A stretch of DNA of 64,000 nucleotides, taken from positions 186,001-250,000 of the forward strand of contig CAWCVR010000002.1 in assembly GCA_963799105.1 (NCBI GenBank). Direction: 5' to 3'. Shown here in pieces: positions 35,612 through 44,331 of the stretch. The notes under the pieces were generated by a model. It ran no database searches. It worked only from the letters and a program-made list of their open reading frames with translations, and was not told the origin of the DNA. The DNA comes from CAWCVR01 sp963799105. Its GTDB lineage: Bacteria > Acidobacteriota > Terriglobia > Bryobacterales > Bryobacteraceae. The translations under genes were made by a program, and so were the position numbers. Positions within the stretch are counted from its first letter, which is position 1. Each line of letters begins with the position of its first letter.

Positions 35612-36826
35612 GTGAGACTTCCGATTGCGCTTCTGGTGCTGGGGGCTTGTTCCGTCCACGCAGCCGAGATTCCGATGACCCTGGTCTCGGACGACGAGGC
35701 CGAGCCGATCCACAGCGCCATCGTCCGCAAGGAGGCCTGGACTCTGGATGCCGTCCGCCGCCTGCGCGCCGAGGCCGAGAAGCGCCTCCACGAGGGCCCC
35801 TGGACGGTTACCTCCGAGCGCCCCAAAGACCTGGACCTGGACATCCACGATTACTACAGCGAAGCCCCCTACTGGTGGCCCGATCCCGCCAACCCCACCG
35901 GCCCCTACATTCGCAAGGACGGTCTCACCAACCCCTCGCGGTTCCAGGCCAACAAAGCCGCTCTCAACGCCATGTGCGACTCGGTGTTCTCTCTCGGCAC
36001 CGCCGCCTATCTGCTGGACGACCCGCGCTACGGCAAACGCGCCGCCCTGGTGATCCGAGCCTGGTTCATCAATCCGCAGACGCGCATGAATCCCGATCTG
36101 GAACACGCGCAGGCGATTCGCGGATCGAGCAACGGCCGTAGCGCCGGAGTTCTCGACGGGCGGGTCTTCATCCAGGCGATCCAGGGCATGGAGTTCCTGG
36201 CCAACACGGGCGCCTGGGATACCAAGGATCAGAAGGCCGTGCGCGAGTGGTTCATCGAATACCTCCACTGGCTCACGCACAGCAAGCCCGGCACGGACGA
36301 GAAGCACAGCGGCAACAACCACGCTTCCTGGTGGACCGCCCAGGTGGCCGCTGTCGCCTCGTTCGCCGAGGACACCGCCACCGAGCAGATGGCCTTCGGC
36401 TTCTATCGCGATTCCGTCTTCCCGTTGCAGATCCGCAAGGATGGCAGCGCGCCCCGCGAGGAAGCCCGCACCCGGTCGCTCTCCTATTCGTCGTTCAACG
36501 CCGAGGCTTTTTCCATGGTCTGCCGCATCGCGCAAGTGCGCGGCGCCGACCTCTGGACGGCGCGCACCAGGGACGGCGCCACCCTGAGCGCCGTGATCGA
36601 CTACCTCATGCCATACCTCAAGGAGCCCGACAAGTGGCGCAAGGAGCAGATCGCCGCGTACCAGAGCGACGGTGCTTTCTTCCTGGCCTTCGCGGGCATG
36701 GGGCTGAAGAAACCCGAATACGTGGAACTGTTCCGGACCCTGGAACTTCCCTCCGGCGCCTGGCCCTCCCTGGTGGACCTGATCGTGGGCCGCTGGGAGG
36801 CCGCCGGCCACCAGACCCGGCATTGA
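35612..36826 (+). CDS. Alginate-lyase-family polysaccharide lyase, exported
   Basis: A 404-residue protein starting at GTG 35612 (longer in-frame starts would bury the signal peptide, VRLPIALLVLGACSVHA). The fold is the alpha/alpha-toroid of the alginate lyase family PF05426: DLDIHDYYSEAPYWWPDP, AYLLDDPRYGKRAALVIRAW, and the NNHASWW motif that contains catalytic Asn and His residues in AlgL-like (PL5) enzymes. It cleaves uronic-acid polysaccharides by beta-elimination; the true substrate is unknown. It is convergent with a clan GH-A glycosidase, fitting a polysaccharide-degrading locus. Confidence 0.82.
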   Translation: MRLPIALLVLGACSVHAAEIPMTLVSDDEAEPIHSAIVRKEAWTLDAVRRLRAEAEKRLHEGPWTVTSERPKDLDLDIHDYYSEAPYWWPDPANPTGPYIRKDGLTNPSRFQANKAALNAMCDSVFSLGTAAYLLDDPRYGKRAALVIRAWFINPQTRMNPDLEHAQAIRGSSNGRSAGVLDGRVFIQAIQGMEFLANTGAWDTKDQKAVREWFIEYLHWLTHSKPGTDEKHSGNNHASWWTAQVAAVASFAEDTATEQMAFGFYRDSVFPLQIRKDGSAPREEARTRSLSYSSFNAEAFSMVCRIAQVRGADLWTARTRDGATLSAVIDYLMPYLKEPDKWRKEQIAAYQSDGAFFLAFAGMGLKKPEYVELFRTLELPSGAWPSLVDLIVGRWEAAGHQTRH

Positions 36827-36853
36827 ACCAACGGGGCCGCCAAAGGCCCGGCC

Positions 36854-38821
36854 CTACGCCCGCGTCAAATCCTCCGGCGCTTTGCCTAACTCGACGTTCG
36901 TCAAGGTAACGATGGCGCCGGGGTCCACCAGCACTTCCAGGCCGCCGCCCGCCGGTTGGGGGCTCGGTGCGACCGGGTTCTCGGCACGCGGACTGGCCGT
37001 CTCCAGATAGCGGAACTGCGCGCCCCGCCACTTCACGGCAACCTTTTGCGCGGCCGCCGAGCGGTTCAGCAGAATCAGCGTCCTCTCGCCGCCCGCGCCG
37101 CGGAACGCCGTCGCCAGCACGTGCGGGTTCGAACTCGCCGCGCCAACCCGAGTCATGCCCTCGCGCACTCTGCGGGTGTAAGCCCCGAAAACGCGCAACT
37201 GGTGGCTGGAGGCCACCGGCTTCAGCCCGTGCTCCGGATCGGGCGCCAGCAGGGTTCGGGTCCATCCGTAAGACGGCTGCACCACGTTGAGCAGCGTCCA
37301 GCAATACATCACGCCGCACGCGTCCAACTGCGTCAGCACCTTGTGGTAGAGCTGCCCCATCGCCAGCGCCACGCGGTACGCGCGCGTCTGATACTCCCCG
37401 TTGTTGACGCACAGCTCGACGGCCATGAACGGCTTGCCCGCGGTGGCGTCGCGCAACTGGGTAAGGCGCGCGTCGAAGGCGTCCGGATCGTGAAAGTCGT
37501 TTTGGAAATCGTACAGGTTCGAGGTGGCGTAGTCGATGGTCTTCCACACTGCCGCTTCTTGCCGGAACGCCTTTCCGGCGGCGACGCCGGCGGTCAAACT
37601 CGAGGCGTTGTGCATGTGGATTTTGGTGGATGCGAATCCGGCGGCATCCAGCCCCTGGCGCAGCGCCGGCGCCATTTTCCGCCAGTTCTCCGCCGATTGC
37701 GTCACTTCGTTCTGAATGCCGACGATCTCCGGCGCCTTCCCGATCTTGTCCCGCAGAACCTGGCAATACCGCACCATGGCCTTCACATAGGCGTCGATCT
37801 CGGGAGCGTCCGTCAGTTTGCCCTCGGCATTGCGCACTCTGGCCCACGGCGGCAGTTCCCAAAACTCGAAGATCACCTTGCCGCCCAAGCGCCGCACGTT
37901 GCGCATGTAGGGGAAGTCGCTGGTCTCGCAGTTCGGGAAGTTATCGCCGTAGTAATGCGGAGCGGCATCTTCCGGGCGGTCCCAGTTAGTCATCTCCGGG
38001 TTCAGCATCGCGCCGGTGGGATACTCGCGATGCAGCAGCAGGTTGTACTCCGCCAGAATCCGCCACCACTCCCGCACGCCCTCCGGACTCAATTCCGCGA
38101 AAGCGGGAGGTGTGGTGGTGCCGCCCCATCCCAGAATCTCCTGGAACCGGACGGCGTCATCGACATCCACCGTAGAGGCCTCCGTGGCCGGCGGAAGCAG
38201 CCGCCCGCGCACCCGTCCATCCTCACCCGCGAAGGCCAGTTGGTGCCGGTTCGCATCCAGCGGCGCGCGGGATGAGAGCGCCTCTTTGCCGTTCAACAGG
38301 ACCCGCACCGTCAGCCGGTAGTCGGCCACCACGGTGATGGCCTTCAGGTCTCCGCCATACTCGACGCTGGACTCTTCCCAGAGCCCTTCCGGATGGCGGC
38401 CCGCGCGCGCTTGCACGGGTGGGACCTTGCTCAGCCCCGGCGAGTCGTAATACCTCACCGCCAGCCGCGCCTTGCCGTTGCCCGCTTCCACCGTGAAGCC
38501 ACCCGATGGCCCGGTGAAGATCCAGCGCAACTGCGCCTTCCCGCCGCTCCACTCGTCGATTTCGAGGGTTCGCTCAAACAGCGCGGGCAGCCACTCGGGG
38601 AAGTACTTTCGCGGCGGGCCAGGCACGGTCCACTTGGTCCGCGGCGACGGTTTGCCGGGAAACTCGAACCGGTCGCCGCCGGCCGGAGACGGCTTCCACG
38701 AAGGCAGATCCACTTTGGCCGGGCTCGCCGGGTTGGCCGGACCGCCGCTCTCCTGCGCCGCCGCCAACGCCGTGGCCGACAGCACCGCTCCGGAAAATGC
38801 GCGCCGCGAAACCTTCTTCAT
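36854..38821 (-). CDS. Tat-exported clan GH-A glycosidase (GH30/GH39-like)
   Basis: A 655-residue protein. ATG 38821 follows GGAGGG with ideal spacing and opens a twin-arginine leader (VSRRAFSGAVLSATALA). An N-terminal beta domain (to about residue 250) precedes a TIM barrel: FQEILGWGGTTTPPAFAEL, FWELPPWARV, the acid/base Glu in IVGIQNEVTQSAENW and the probable nucleophile in FMAVELCVNNGEY, then a C-terminal beta-sandwich. This order is that of GH30-type retaining enzymes; the exact family is not certain. The upstream region holds a repeat (38905-38994) shared with the GH35-like gene near 50 kb. Confidence 0.75.
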   Translation of the reverse strand: MKKVSRRAFSGAVLSATALAAAQESGGPANPASPAKVDLPSWKPSPAGGDRFEFPGKPSPRTKWTVPGPPRKYFPEWLPALFERTLEIDEWSGGKAQLRWIFTGPSGGFTVEAGNGKARLAVRYYDSPGLSKVPPVQARAGRHPEGLWEESSVEYGGDLKAITVVADYRLTVRVLLNGKEALSSRAPLDANRHQLAFAGEDGRVRGRLLPPATEASTVDVDDAVRFQEILGWGGTTTPPAFAELSPEGVREWWRILAEYNLLLHREYPTGAMLNPEMTNWDRPEDAAPHYYGDNFPNCETSDFPYMRNVRRLGGKVIFEFWELPPWARVRNAEGKLTDAPEIDAYVKAMVRYCQVLRDKIGKAPEIVGIQNEVTQSAENWRKMAPALRQGLDAAGFASTKIHMHNASSLTAGVAAGKAFRQEAAVWKTIDYATSNLYDFQNDFHDPDAFDARLTQLRDATAGKPFMAVELCVNNGEYQTRAYRVALAMGQLYHKVLTQLDACGVMYCWTLLNVVQPSYGWTRTLLAPDPEHGLKPVASSHQLRVFGAYTRRVREGMTRVGAASSNPHVLATAFRGAGGERTLILLNRSAAAQKVAVKWRGAQFRYLETASPRAENPVAPSPQPAGGGLEVLVDPGAIVTLTNVELGKAPEDLTRA

Positions 38822-38904
38822 GGAAAACCCTCCCGTGCCCCGAATGGCGTAACTCACAATTGTACTTTCTTTCCGGTTCCACCGAACCCATTGCCCCATC
38901 ATTG

Positions 38905-38994
38905 GGCGCGCGACGCGGAAGTGGGCGTGGAGGCGATTCGCCCGCAAAACCGCTCGAATCCGAGCGTACCGGTGCGCAAGGCCCGCAGCGCCCT
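38905..38994. repeat. ~90-bp element upstream of the GH-A gene, copy A
   Basis: The sequence GCGATTCGCCCGCAAAACCG with the following CTCGAA and the phrase GTGCGCAAGGCC recur at 49995-50090. Over about 90 bp the two copies differ at only a dozen or so positions. Both copies sit within about 175 bp upstream of the ATG of a minus-strand glycosidase gene and both are followed by TGTGGGG-type repeats. It may be a shared regulatory region or a mobile repeat. Confidence 0.8.
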
Positions 38995-39264
38995 TGTGGG
39001 GCAGGTTTTCAACCTGCGGCCGATTATCAATCGGCCTCTCGCGAGCGTTTGCCAATGCCGCCCAGGCGGGCCGCTAGCCCGCCGATGGTTGAAAACCCAA
39101 TGCCACGCACTCTTCCCGGTACCGAACATCTGCGCAGTTTGTGGGGCGGACCCCCAGGTCCGCAGCCGGCCCCCTGGCCGGCTTCTCGCCAGTGGCAAGC
39201 GCTTGATTCTGCGAGCTGGTAGCGGGACGGGGGGCGTCCCGCGCGGACCTGGGGGTCCGTTCCA
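38995..39264. repeat. Composite hairpin-repeat field
   Basis: Bases 38995-39047 are a TGTGGGG module with GCAGGTTTTCAACCTGC and GCCGATTATCAATCGGC. Bases 39140-39264 form a second unit whose ends are inverted copies of TGTGGGGCGGACCCCCAGGT, with inner hairpins AGCCGGCC-CCCT-GGCCGGCT and GCGGGACG-GGGG-CGTCCCGC. Between them lies another hairpin with stem GGCGGG (near 39075-39095). No coding function is seen. Confidence 0.8.
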
Positions 39265-39307
39265 CAGAGCGCCGGCAAATCCACTTCTGCGCACCCTCCA
39301 TCATTCG

Positions 39308-39600
39308 GTGCGCGGGGCAGGAGCGCGCGGGGCAGAAGCGTGCGGGGCGGGTTGCGCGGGGCAGGAGTGCGCGAGGCAGGAGTGCGCGAGGCAGGAGTGC
39401 GCGAGGCAGGAGCGCGCGGCGCAGGAGCGCGCGGGGCAGAAGCGTGCGGGGCGGGTTGCGCGGGGGGTTGCGTGGCAGACTGCGCGAGGCAGGATCGCGC
39501 GGCGCAGGAGCGCGCGGGGCGGGTTGCGCGCGGGGCGGGTTGCGCGGGGGTTGCGTGGCGGACTGCGCGGCAGGAGCGCGCGGGGCAGGTGTGCGCGCCT
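39308..39600. repeat. Minisatellite with a 15-bp unit
   Basis: The unit GCAGGAGTGCGCGAG occurs three times exactly at 39361-39405 and continues in variant form on both sides. A higher-order block (GCAGGAGCGCGCGGG, GCAGAAGCGTGCGGG, GCGGGTTGCGCGGG) is seen at 39317-39360 and again at 39421-39464. Because the unit is a multiple of three, every frame stays open, which creates false long Ala/Arg/Pro readings. No sign of real coding. Confidence 0.85.
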
Positions 39601-39616
39601 TGGTGGGGCGGCGCAC

Positions 39617-39651
39617 AAAAAAAAAGCCGCGATGCCGGATGGCACCGCGGC
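39617..39651 (-). terminator. Intrinsic terminator of the secreted-protein gene
   Basis: Read on the minus strand, an 11-bp stem (GCCGCGGTGCC / GGCATCGCGGC, one G-T pair, loop ATCC) is followed directly by nine T residues. It lies about 37 bp after the stop of the gene ending at 39688 and is a textbook Rho-independent terminator. It also insulates that gene from the minisatellite. Confidence 0.88.
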
Positions 39652-39687
39652 GTGCGAAGGATCGATCTTCCGGACCGGGCGAACGGC

Positions 39688-40497
39688 CTACTGCTGGCCG
39701 CGCTGACCGCGCCCCATTGGCCGGGCCGCCGCGCCCTGGCGCACGGTGTAGCCGGCGGGCGCCTGGAAGAGGGCCGCATCCGGTTCCGCGCGGCTGATAT
39801 TGGTCAACTGGGTGACGGTCGTTCCGCGCCGCGGGTCGCTGGTCTTAACGAGAACGGGCACCTTGAGGTCGGTCGAGGTCCACACTTCGCGCACCGACTG
39901 GATGGGCTGGGCGTTGCCCATGGCGCCGGCGGGAATGGTGCGGGTGATGCGGTGGCCGGTGGCGGCAACCCCGTTGATGGTCTGCTGGCCCAGATCCTCG
40001 GTGGTGACGTTGGGATCGGCGGCGCGCCGGGCGCCCGGGCCGCGGCCTGCCATGGCGTGCTGGCCGGGCGCCGCGCCGTTGCGCGCAGAGCCGTTTCCGT
40101 TCGCACGGAATGCGGAACCTCCGGCATGGATGGGAATCTCGGTTACGACCCGATTCTGCGTATCCACGCGCCGCATCACGCCGGCCACCGGGTCATGGAT
40201 GGCGATGAGGGTGTTCGATGTCTTGCTCCCGGCCGCGACTTCGGTGCGCACGCGGCCCTGGCTGTCGCGAAACACGTTGGACTGGCGCTGGATCTGAATG
40301 GCGTTGCCACCCGCCAGAACCTGCTGCGTGGTCGAGACCTCCACCGCCGAATACGGCGCTCCGGCCACGGTGGCTTGCGCTCCACCCGGTCCCATGAACC
40401 CCTGTCCGCCGAAGCCCATCCGGCCGGCGCGGCCCGCGGGCGCCTGCGCCAAAAGCCCAACGGCCGTGGCGAGAGCGATCAAAACCAGCTTTCTCAT
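39688..40497 (-). CDS. Secreted protein of unknown function
   Basis: A 269-residue exported protein. ATG 40497 follows GGAGG; the signal peptide is MRKLVLIALATAVGLLAQ. The mature part contains RDSQGRVRTEVAAG, ATGHRITRTIPAGAMGN, VREVWTSTDLKVPVLVK and RAEPDAALFQAPAGYTV. This set of phrases (a modified DUF4412-like or LolA-like beta fold) marks a group common in Solibacter relatives. Function unknown. A Gly/Ala/Arg-rich insert lies at about residues 125-160. The gene has its own strong terminator, and no neighbour is close enough to suggest an operon. Confidence 0.68.
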   Translation of the reverse strand: MRKLVLIALATAVGLLAQAPAGRAGRMGFGGQGFMGPGGAQATVAGAPYSAVEVSTTQQVLAGGNAIQIQRQSNVFRDSQGRVRTEVAAGSKTSNTLIAIHDPVAGVMRRVDTQNRVVTEIPIHAGGSAFRANGNGSARNGAAPGQHAMAGRGPGARRAADPNVTTEDLGQQTINGVAATGHRITRTIPAGAMGNAQPIQSVREVWTSTDLKVPVLVKTSDPRRGTTVTQLTNISRAEPDAALFQAPAGYTVRQGAAARPMGRGQRGQQ

Positions 40498-40607
40498 CGA
40501 TGCCTCCAAGATTCCGTGCCGCCCGATTTCGGGCTGCTACCCGTGATTCGCCCGCCAGGCGGCGGAAGTTCCAGGAATGTCAAGAATGCAAAGGGGGCGG
40601 GCGGCGG

Positions 40608-41282
40608 CTATTCCGCGGCCTTGGGCTTCCGGCGGCGCAGGAGCAGGCCCATGACGACCAACCCCACCGCCAGCACGCCGTCCACGATTGCATGCACGGC
40701 GGGCGACGGCGCCAGAGAGCGCGCCACGAACCCGTCGGTCACCACCATGTCGCCGGCCACCTTTCCCAGGATTCCGGCCCCGAGGCACACCAGCGCCGGG
40801 TAGCGGGTCATCAGGCTGGCCAGCAGGTTGCTCGAGAACACCACCAGCGGGATGCTCACGGCCAGGCCGAAGAAGATCAGCTCGAGGCTGCCCCGCGAAG
40901 CGCCGGCAATCGCCAGGATGTTGTCCACCGACATGGTGAGGTCGGCGAACAAGACATACCAGACGGCCTTCAGCAGTTGGCCGGGCGCGCGGACCGCCGC
41001 GGGCGACTCGCTGGCATCCACCAGCACCTTGAAAGCGATCCACAGGACAAACAGGCCGCCCGCGAGTTTCAGAAACTCCACGCTCAAGGCGCGCGACGCC
41101 ACGAAGGTGAGCGCCACGCGCATCGCCACGGCCCCGGCGGAGCCCAGGACGGTGGCGATGAGCCGCTCGCGCTTCGGCAACCGGCGCACCGCCATGGCGA
41201 TGATGAGGGCATTGTCGCCCGCCAGCAGCAGGTCGATCAGGACGATCTGGAGGGCGCCGAAAATAAAGGCGGTGGGATGCAC
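40608..41282 (-). CDS. TerC/YjbE-family integral membrane protein
   Basis: A 224-residue protein with about seven membrane helices. The two conserved acidic motifs of TerC are present: LIDLLLAGDNALIIAMAVR near the start and FADLTMSVDNILAIAGAS in the middle. TerC-family proteins take part in metal (often manganese) export or in loading secreted metalloenzymes. The start is GTG 41282, 7 bases after the ribF stop; a longer form from 41315 would overlap ribF. Tail: a basic end (LLLRRRKPKAAE). Confidence 0.85.
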   Translation of the reverse strand: MHPTAFIFGALQIVLIDLLLAGDNALIIAMAVRRLPKRERLIATVLGSAGAVAMRVALTFVASRALSVEFLKLAGGLFVLWIAFKVLVDASESPAAVRAPGQLLKAVWYVLFADLTMSVDNILAIAGASRGSLELIFFGLAVSIPLVVFSSNLLASLMTRYPALVCLGAGILGKVAGDMVVTDGFVARSLAPSPAVHAIVDGVLAVGLVVMGLLLRRRKPKAAE

Positions 41283-41289
41283 GCGATTC

Positions 41290-42258
41290 TCACGCCGGCA
41301 CGGGCGGCCGCCCAATCCACGCCTTGGCGCGGCGGAAGTAGCGCCGCGCGGCGCTGGCGTCCTTGAGGATTTGCGTCTTCAGAGCCTCCGGCGAGTGAAA
41401 CCACACCTCGGGGCGCAGCCGCCACAGGAAGTCCACCTGGATGCCGCGCGGCGTGTCGCCGTCGAAGGGATCCAGCAGAAAGGTCTCGATGCTCGACTGG
41501 CCGCCCGGTCCGAAAGTCGGGCGGAAGCCGATATTGGTGACCGAGTTCCATGCCCTTCCGCCGGCGGGATCGAAAGTGCGCGTCACGTAGACACCGCCGG
41601 CCGGGATGGCTTCCGCCCGGGTGACCAGGTTCAGCGTGGGCACGGTCTGGCGGGAACCGATGCCGCGGCCGCTCACCACGTCTCCCTCCAGTCTGTAGGG
41701 GCGGAGCAGGTGGCGGGCCGCCAGCGACACGCGCCCGGCCAGAATCAGTTGCCGGACTCCGGTGCTGCTCACCACGCGTCCGCGCCAGGAGACGGCGCGC
41801 ACGATCTCCATCAGGAATCCGTATTTCGACCCCCACCCTTCCAGCGAGTGAACGTTGCCCGCGTGTCCGCGGCCGAAGCGGAAATTCTCGCCCACCAGCA
41901 CGGCCCGCGCGCCCAGCCGGCCCACCAGCAACTGGCTGACGAATTCCTCCGCCGAAAGCTGCGCCATCTGGCGGGTAAAGGGCAGGATGAGCACCTGGTC
42001 CACGCCCTCTTCGCCCATCAATTCGGCGCGGCGTTGGGGAGTGGTCAAGAGCCGCGGCGCGCGCTCGGGCGTCACCAGCCGCGTGGGATGCGGATCGAAG
42101 GTAACCACCGAGGCCTTCCATTTGCGCGCCCGGGCGATCTCGACCAGCCGCCGCAGAATCCGGCGGTGGCCGGAATGGACGCCGTCGAAATTGCCGACGG
42201 TGAGCGCGGAGGGCCCGAAATCCGGCGGCGCCTGCTCCAGGCCGCGGTAGATCTTCAT
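41290..42258 (-). CDS. ribF: Bifunctional riboflavin kinase/FAD synthetase
   Basis: A 322-residue RibF. The N-terminal adenylyltransferase domain has ALTVGNFDGVHSGHRRIL (the GxFDGxHxGH motif), VVTFDPHPTRL and LVGENFRFGRGHAG; the C-terminal riboflavin kinase has GVRQLILAGRV, DVVSGRGIGSRQTVPTLNL and SVTNIGFRPTFG. It makes FMN and then FAD from riboflavin and ATP. Its start overlaps the stop of the metallo-beta-lactamase-fold gene (ATGA). Length is normal. Confidence 0.94.
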   Translation of the reverse strand: MKIYRGLEQAPPDFGPSALTVGNFDGVHSGHRRILRRLVEIARARKWKASVVTFDPHPTRLVTPERAPRLLTTPQRRAELMGEEGVDQVLILPFTRQMAQLSAEEFVSQLLVGRLGARAVLVGENFRFGRGHAGNVHSLEGWGSKYGFLMEIVRAVSWRGRVVSSTGVRQLILAGRVSLAARHLLRPYRLEGDVVSGRGIGSRQTVPTLNLVTRAEAIPAGGVYVTRTFDPAGGRAWNSVTNIGFRPTFGPGGQSSIETFLLDPFDGDTPRGIQVDFLWRLRPEVWFHSPEALKTQILKDASAARRYFRRAKAWIGRPPVPA

Positions 42259-43043
42259 GCGGCCTCCGCGCCAACCTGGATTTCCAGGCCGTCGTACGCC
42301 AGCCTCACGTGCGGCGGAAGCATGCTCTCGGCGCGTTCGTGCGCCAGATCGTGGCAAATGTGGGTGAAGAAAGCGCGCCGCGCGCCCAGCCGTTCCACCG
42401 TCTTGAGGGAGCGGTCCACGGTGGAATGCGTGGGATGCGGTTTGTAGCGGAGGGCGTCCAGGAAGATGGTGTCCAGGCCGCCAAGCAGATCCATGGACGA
42501 TTCCGGAATCTCGCTGTGGTCGGTCAGGTACGCCGCGGCGCCGAAGCGGAAACCGTGAATCGTCCGGCTGCCGTGCAGCACGGGAATGGGCTGGAACTCC
42601 AGCCCGAACAGGTCGAACGGCTGGCCGGCAAAGACCCGGGCATTCAGCCGCGGCACGTTCGATTCCTTCATGGCGCCATCGAAGATGTAGGGAAAGCAGC
42701 GCTGAATCGCGGCCATGGTCTCTTCGGCGGCGTAGATGGGGATGCCGTCCTTCTGCCGGAAGTTGAACGGCCGCACGTCGTCGAGGCCCATCAGGTGATC
42801 GGCGTGGGAGTGCGTGAAGATCACCGCATCCAGCCGTTCGATGCGCGCGCGCAGCGCCTGCGTGCGGAAATCGGGCGTGGTGTCGACGAGCACGTTGCGG
42901 CCCTGGTAGGAGATGAGAATGGACGGGCGGAGGCGGTTGTCGCGCAGGTCGGTGGAATGGCACACCGCGCAGGGGCACCCGATGGTGGGCACGCCGACGC
43001 TGGTCCCCGAGCCCAGAACCGTGATCTTTACGGGCAGCGCCAT
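42255..43043 (-). CDS. PhnP-like metallo-beta-lactamase-fold hydrolase
   Basis: A 262-residue MBL-fold protein: VLGSGTSVGVPTIGCPCAVC (with the three Cys of the PhnP zinc site), then VDTTPDFRTQ, the metal motif THSHADHLMGLDDVRP and HICHDLAHE. PhnP cleaves cyclic phosphates such as ribose 1,2-cyclic phosphate; many relatives outside phn operons have unknown substrates, and no phn genes are nearby. It begins immediately after the DUF1844 stop codon and overlaps ribF, so the three genes form one transcript. Confidence 0.82.
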   Translation of the reverse strand: MALPVKITVLGSGTSVGVPTIGCPCAVCHSTDLRDNRLRPSILISYQGRNVLVDTTPDFRTQALRARIERLDAVIFTHSHADHLMGLDDVRPFNFRQKDGIPIYAAEETMAAIQRCFPYIFDGAMKESNVPRLNARVFAGQPFDLFGLEFQPIPVLHGSRTIHGFRFGAAAYLTDHSEIPESSMDLLGGLDTIFLDALRYKPHPTHSTVDRSLKTVERLGARRAFFTHICHDLAHERAESMLPPHVRLAYDGLEIQVGAEAA

Positions 43044-43382
43044 TCAGGCTTTCCGGGCGGCCGAGCGGCCCACTTCCTCCGACACCTGAACGAAGCGGAA
43101 CCGCAATTCGGTAACGGAGTTCTCCAGAAGGCGCTGCTCCTCGATGGAGAGGTTGCCCTTGGTCTTCTCCAGCAGAACCGCCATCAGGTCGATGGAATGG
43201 CGCGCTATCGGAAGGTTGGGTTCGGCTTTCTCGTCGTCGTCGAAGCGCATCAGCCCGAGTTGCATTTCGGCCTGCGCGCGCAACGAGAGCACCAGAAAGG
43301 CGAAGGATGGCGGCGGGAGCAGCGGCGGCAGCGGCGGGTCTTCTGTTTTCAATTCGGGAGCTTGGTCGTCCATGACCGCCAT
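43044..43382 (-). CDS. DUF1844 family protein
   Basis: A 112-residue protein with a Pro-rich start (DPPLPPLLPPPSF), then the DUF1844 core: LVLSLRAQAEMQLGLM, LPIARHSIDLMAVLLEKTKG and LSIEEQRLLENSVTELRFRFVQV. The function of the family is unknown; it is often encoded beside cyclic-phosphate or RNA-linked MBL-fold genes in acidobacteria. A second ATG at 43373 is a possible start; no clear ribosome binding site decides. It is divergent from mazG across about 130 bp. Confidence 0.82.
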   Translation of the reverse strand: MAVMDDQAPELKTEDPPLPPLLPPPSFAFLVLSLRAQAEMQLGLMRFDDDEKAEPNLPIARHSIDLMAVLLEKTKGNLSIEEQRLLENSVTELRFRFVQVSEEVGRSAARKA

Positions 43383-43511
43383 TTTAGCAGTGGGGGACGA
43401 GTGCGGTTCGAGGGCCGGGCGGCCCGGGCGGACGCGCCGTATTCGGGCAGTGGCGCCTTTTCGGCGCATGCTACCCTGGAGAATCAACGCGGATTCCGCG
43501 CCCCAAACCAC

Positions 43512-44306
43512 ATGCCATCCGAATCCAACGCAGGCGCCAAGTTTCAGCAATTGATAGCCCTCATGGCCCGCCTGCGCTCGCCCGGCGGCTGCCCGTGGGA
43601 CCGCGAGCAGACTTTCGACAGCATCAAGCCCTACACCCTGGAAGAAACCTACGAGGTGCTCGACGCCATCGAACGCCGCGATTGGCCGGGTCTCGCCGAA
43701 GAGCTGGGCGATTACATCCTGCAAGCCGTCTTCTACGCGCAGATGGCCGCGGAGCAGGAGTTGTTCGGCATTGAGGATGCGCTCGACGCCATCAATGAGA
43801 AGCTGGTGCGCCGCCATCCGCACGTCTTCGGCGACGAGCAGGCGGCCACTTCGGGCGACGTGAAGCGCATCTGGGGCGAGGTGAAGGCCGCCGAAAAAAA
43901 GGACCGGGGACACGGCGGCGATGGACTGCTGGCGGGCGTCCCGCGCGCGCTGCCGGCGCTGGTGGAAGCGCAACAGATCGCCTCGCGCGCCGCCGGCGTG
44001 GGGTTCGACTGGGAAAACCCGGAACAGGTGATCGAGAAGCTCCACGAGGAATTGGGCGAGTTCGCCGAGGCGCGGCGCAAGGCGTCGGCAGACGAGCTGG
44101 AAAACGAGCTGGGCGATATTCTGTTCGTGATCGTCAACCTGGCGCGCTTCGTCAAGGTCGATCCCGAGCAGGCTCTGCGGCGCACCAACGCCAAGTTCCG
44201 CCAGCGCTGGAGTTACATCGAGCGCAAGCTGGCGGAAGGCGGCAAGACGCCGGCGGAATCGACCGTCGCCGAGATGGAGGCTTTGTGGCAGGAAGCCAAA
44301 CGGTAA
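43512..44306 (+). CDS. mazG: Nucleoside triphosphate pyrophosphohydrolase MazG
   Basis: A 264-residue MazG with both halves of the duplicated fold. The first has MARLRSPGGCPWDREQTFDSI and EETYEVLDAIE with the E-E-x-x-E metal motif in GLAEELGDYILQAVF; the second has VGFDWENPEQVIEKLHEELGEFAEA and LENELGDILFVIVNLARF. It hydrolyses (d)NTPs to monophosphates and cleans aberrant nucleotides. ATG 43512 opens the family start. A TTG-initiated MFS gene follows after 25 bases. Confidence 0.92.
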   Translation: MPSESNAGAKFQQLIALMARLRSPGGCPWDREQTFDSIKPYTLEETYEVLDAIERRDWPGLAEELGDYILQAVFYAQMAAEQELFGIEDALDAINEKLVRRHPHVFGDEQAATSGDVKRIWGEVKAAEKKDRGHGGDGLLAGVPRALPALVEAQQIASRAAGVGFDWENPEQVIEKLHEELGEFAEARRKASADELENELGDILFVIVNLARFVKVDPEQALRRTNAKFRQRWSYIERKLAEGGKTPAESTVAEMEALWQEAKR

Positions 44307-44331
44307 GCGGACGCCGCCTGGAGGCGGCCGG

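Noticed and set aside
39308..39640. Long Ala/Arg/Pro open frames through the minisatellite, some more than 100 codons
   Set aside because: They arise because the repeat unit is a multiple of three; no ribosome binding site, no domain, and all frames are equally open.
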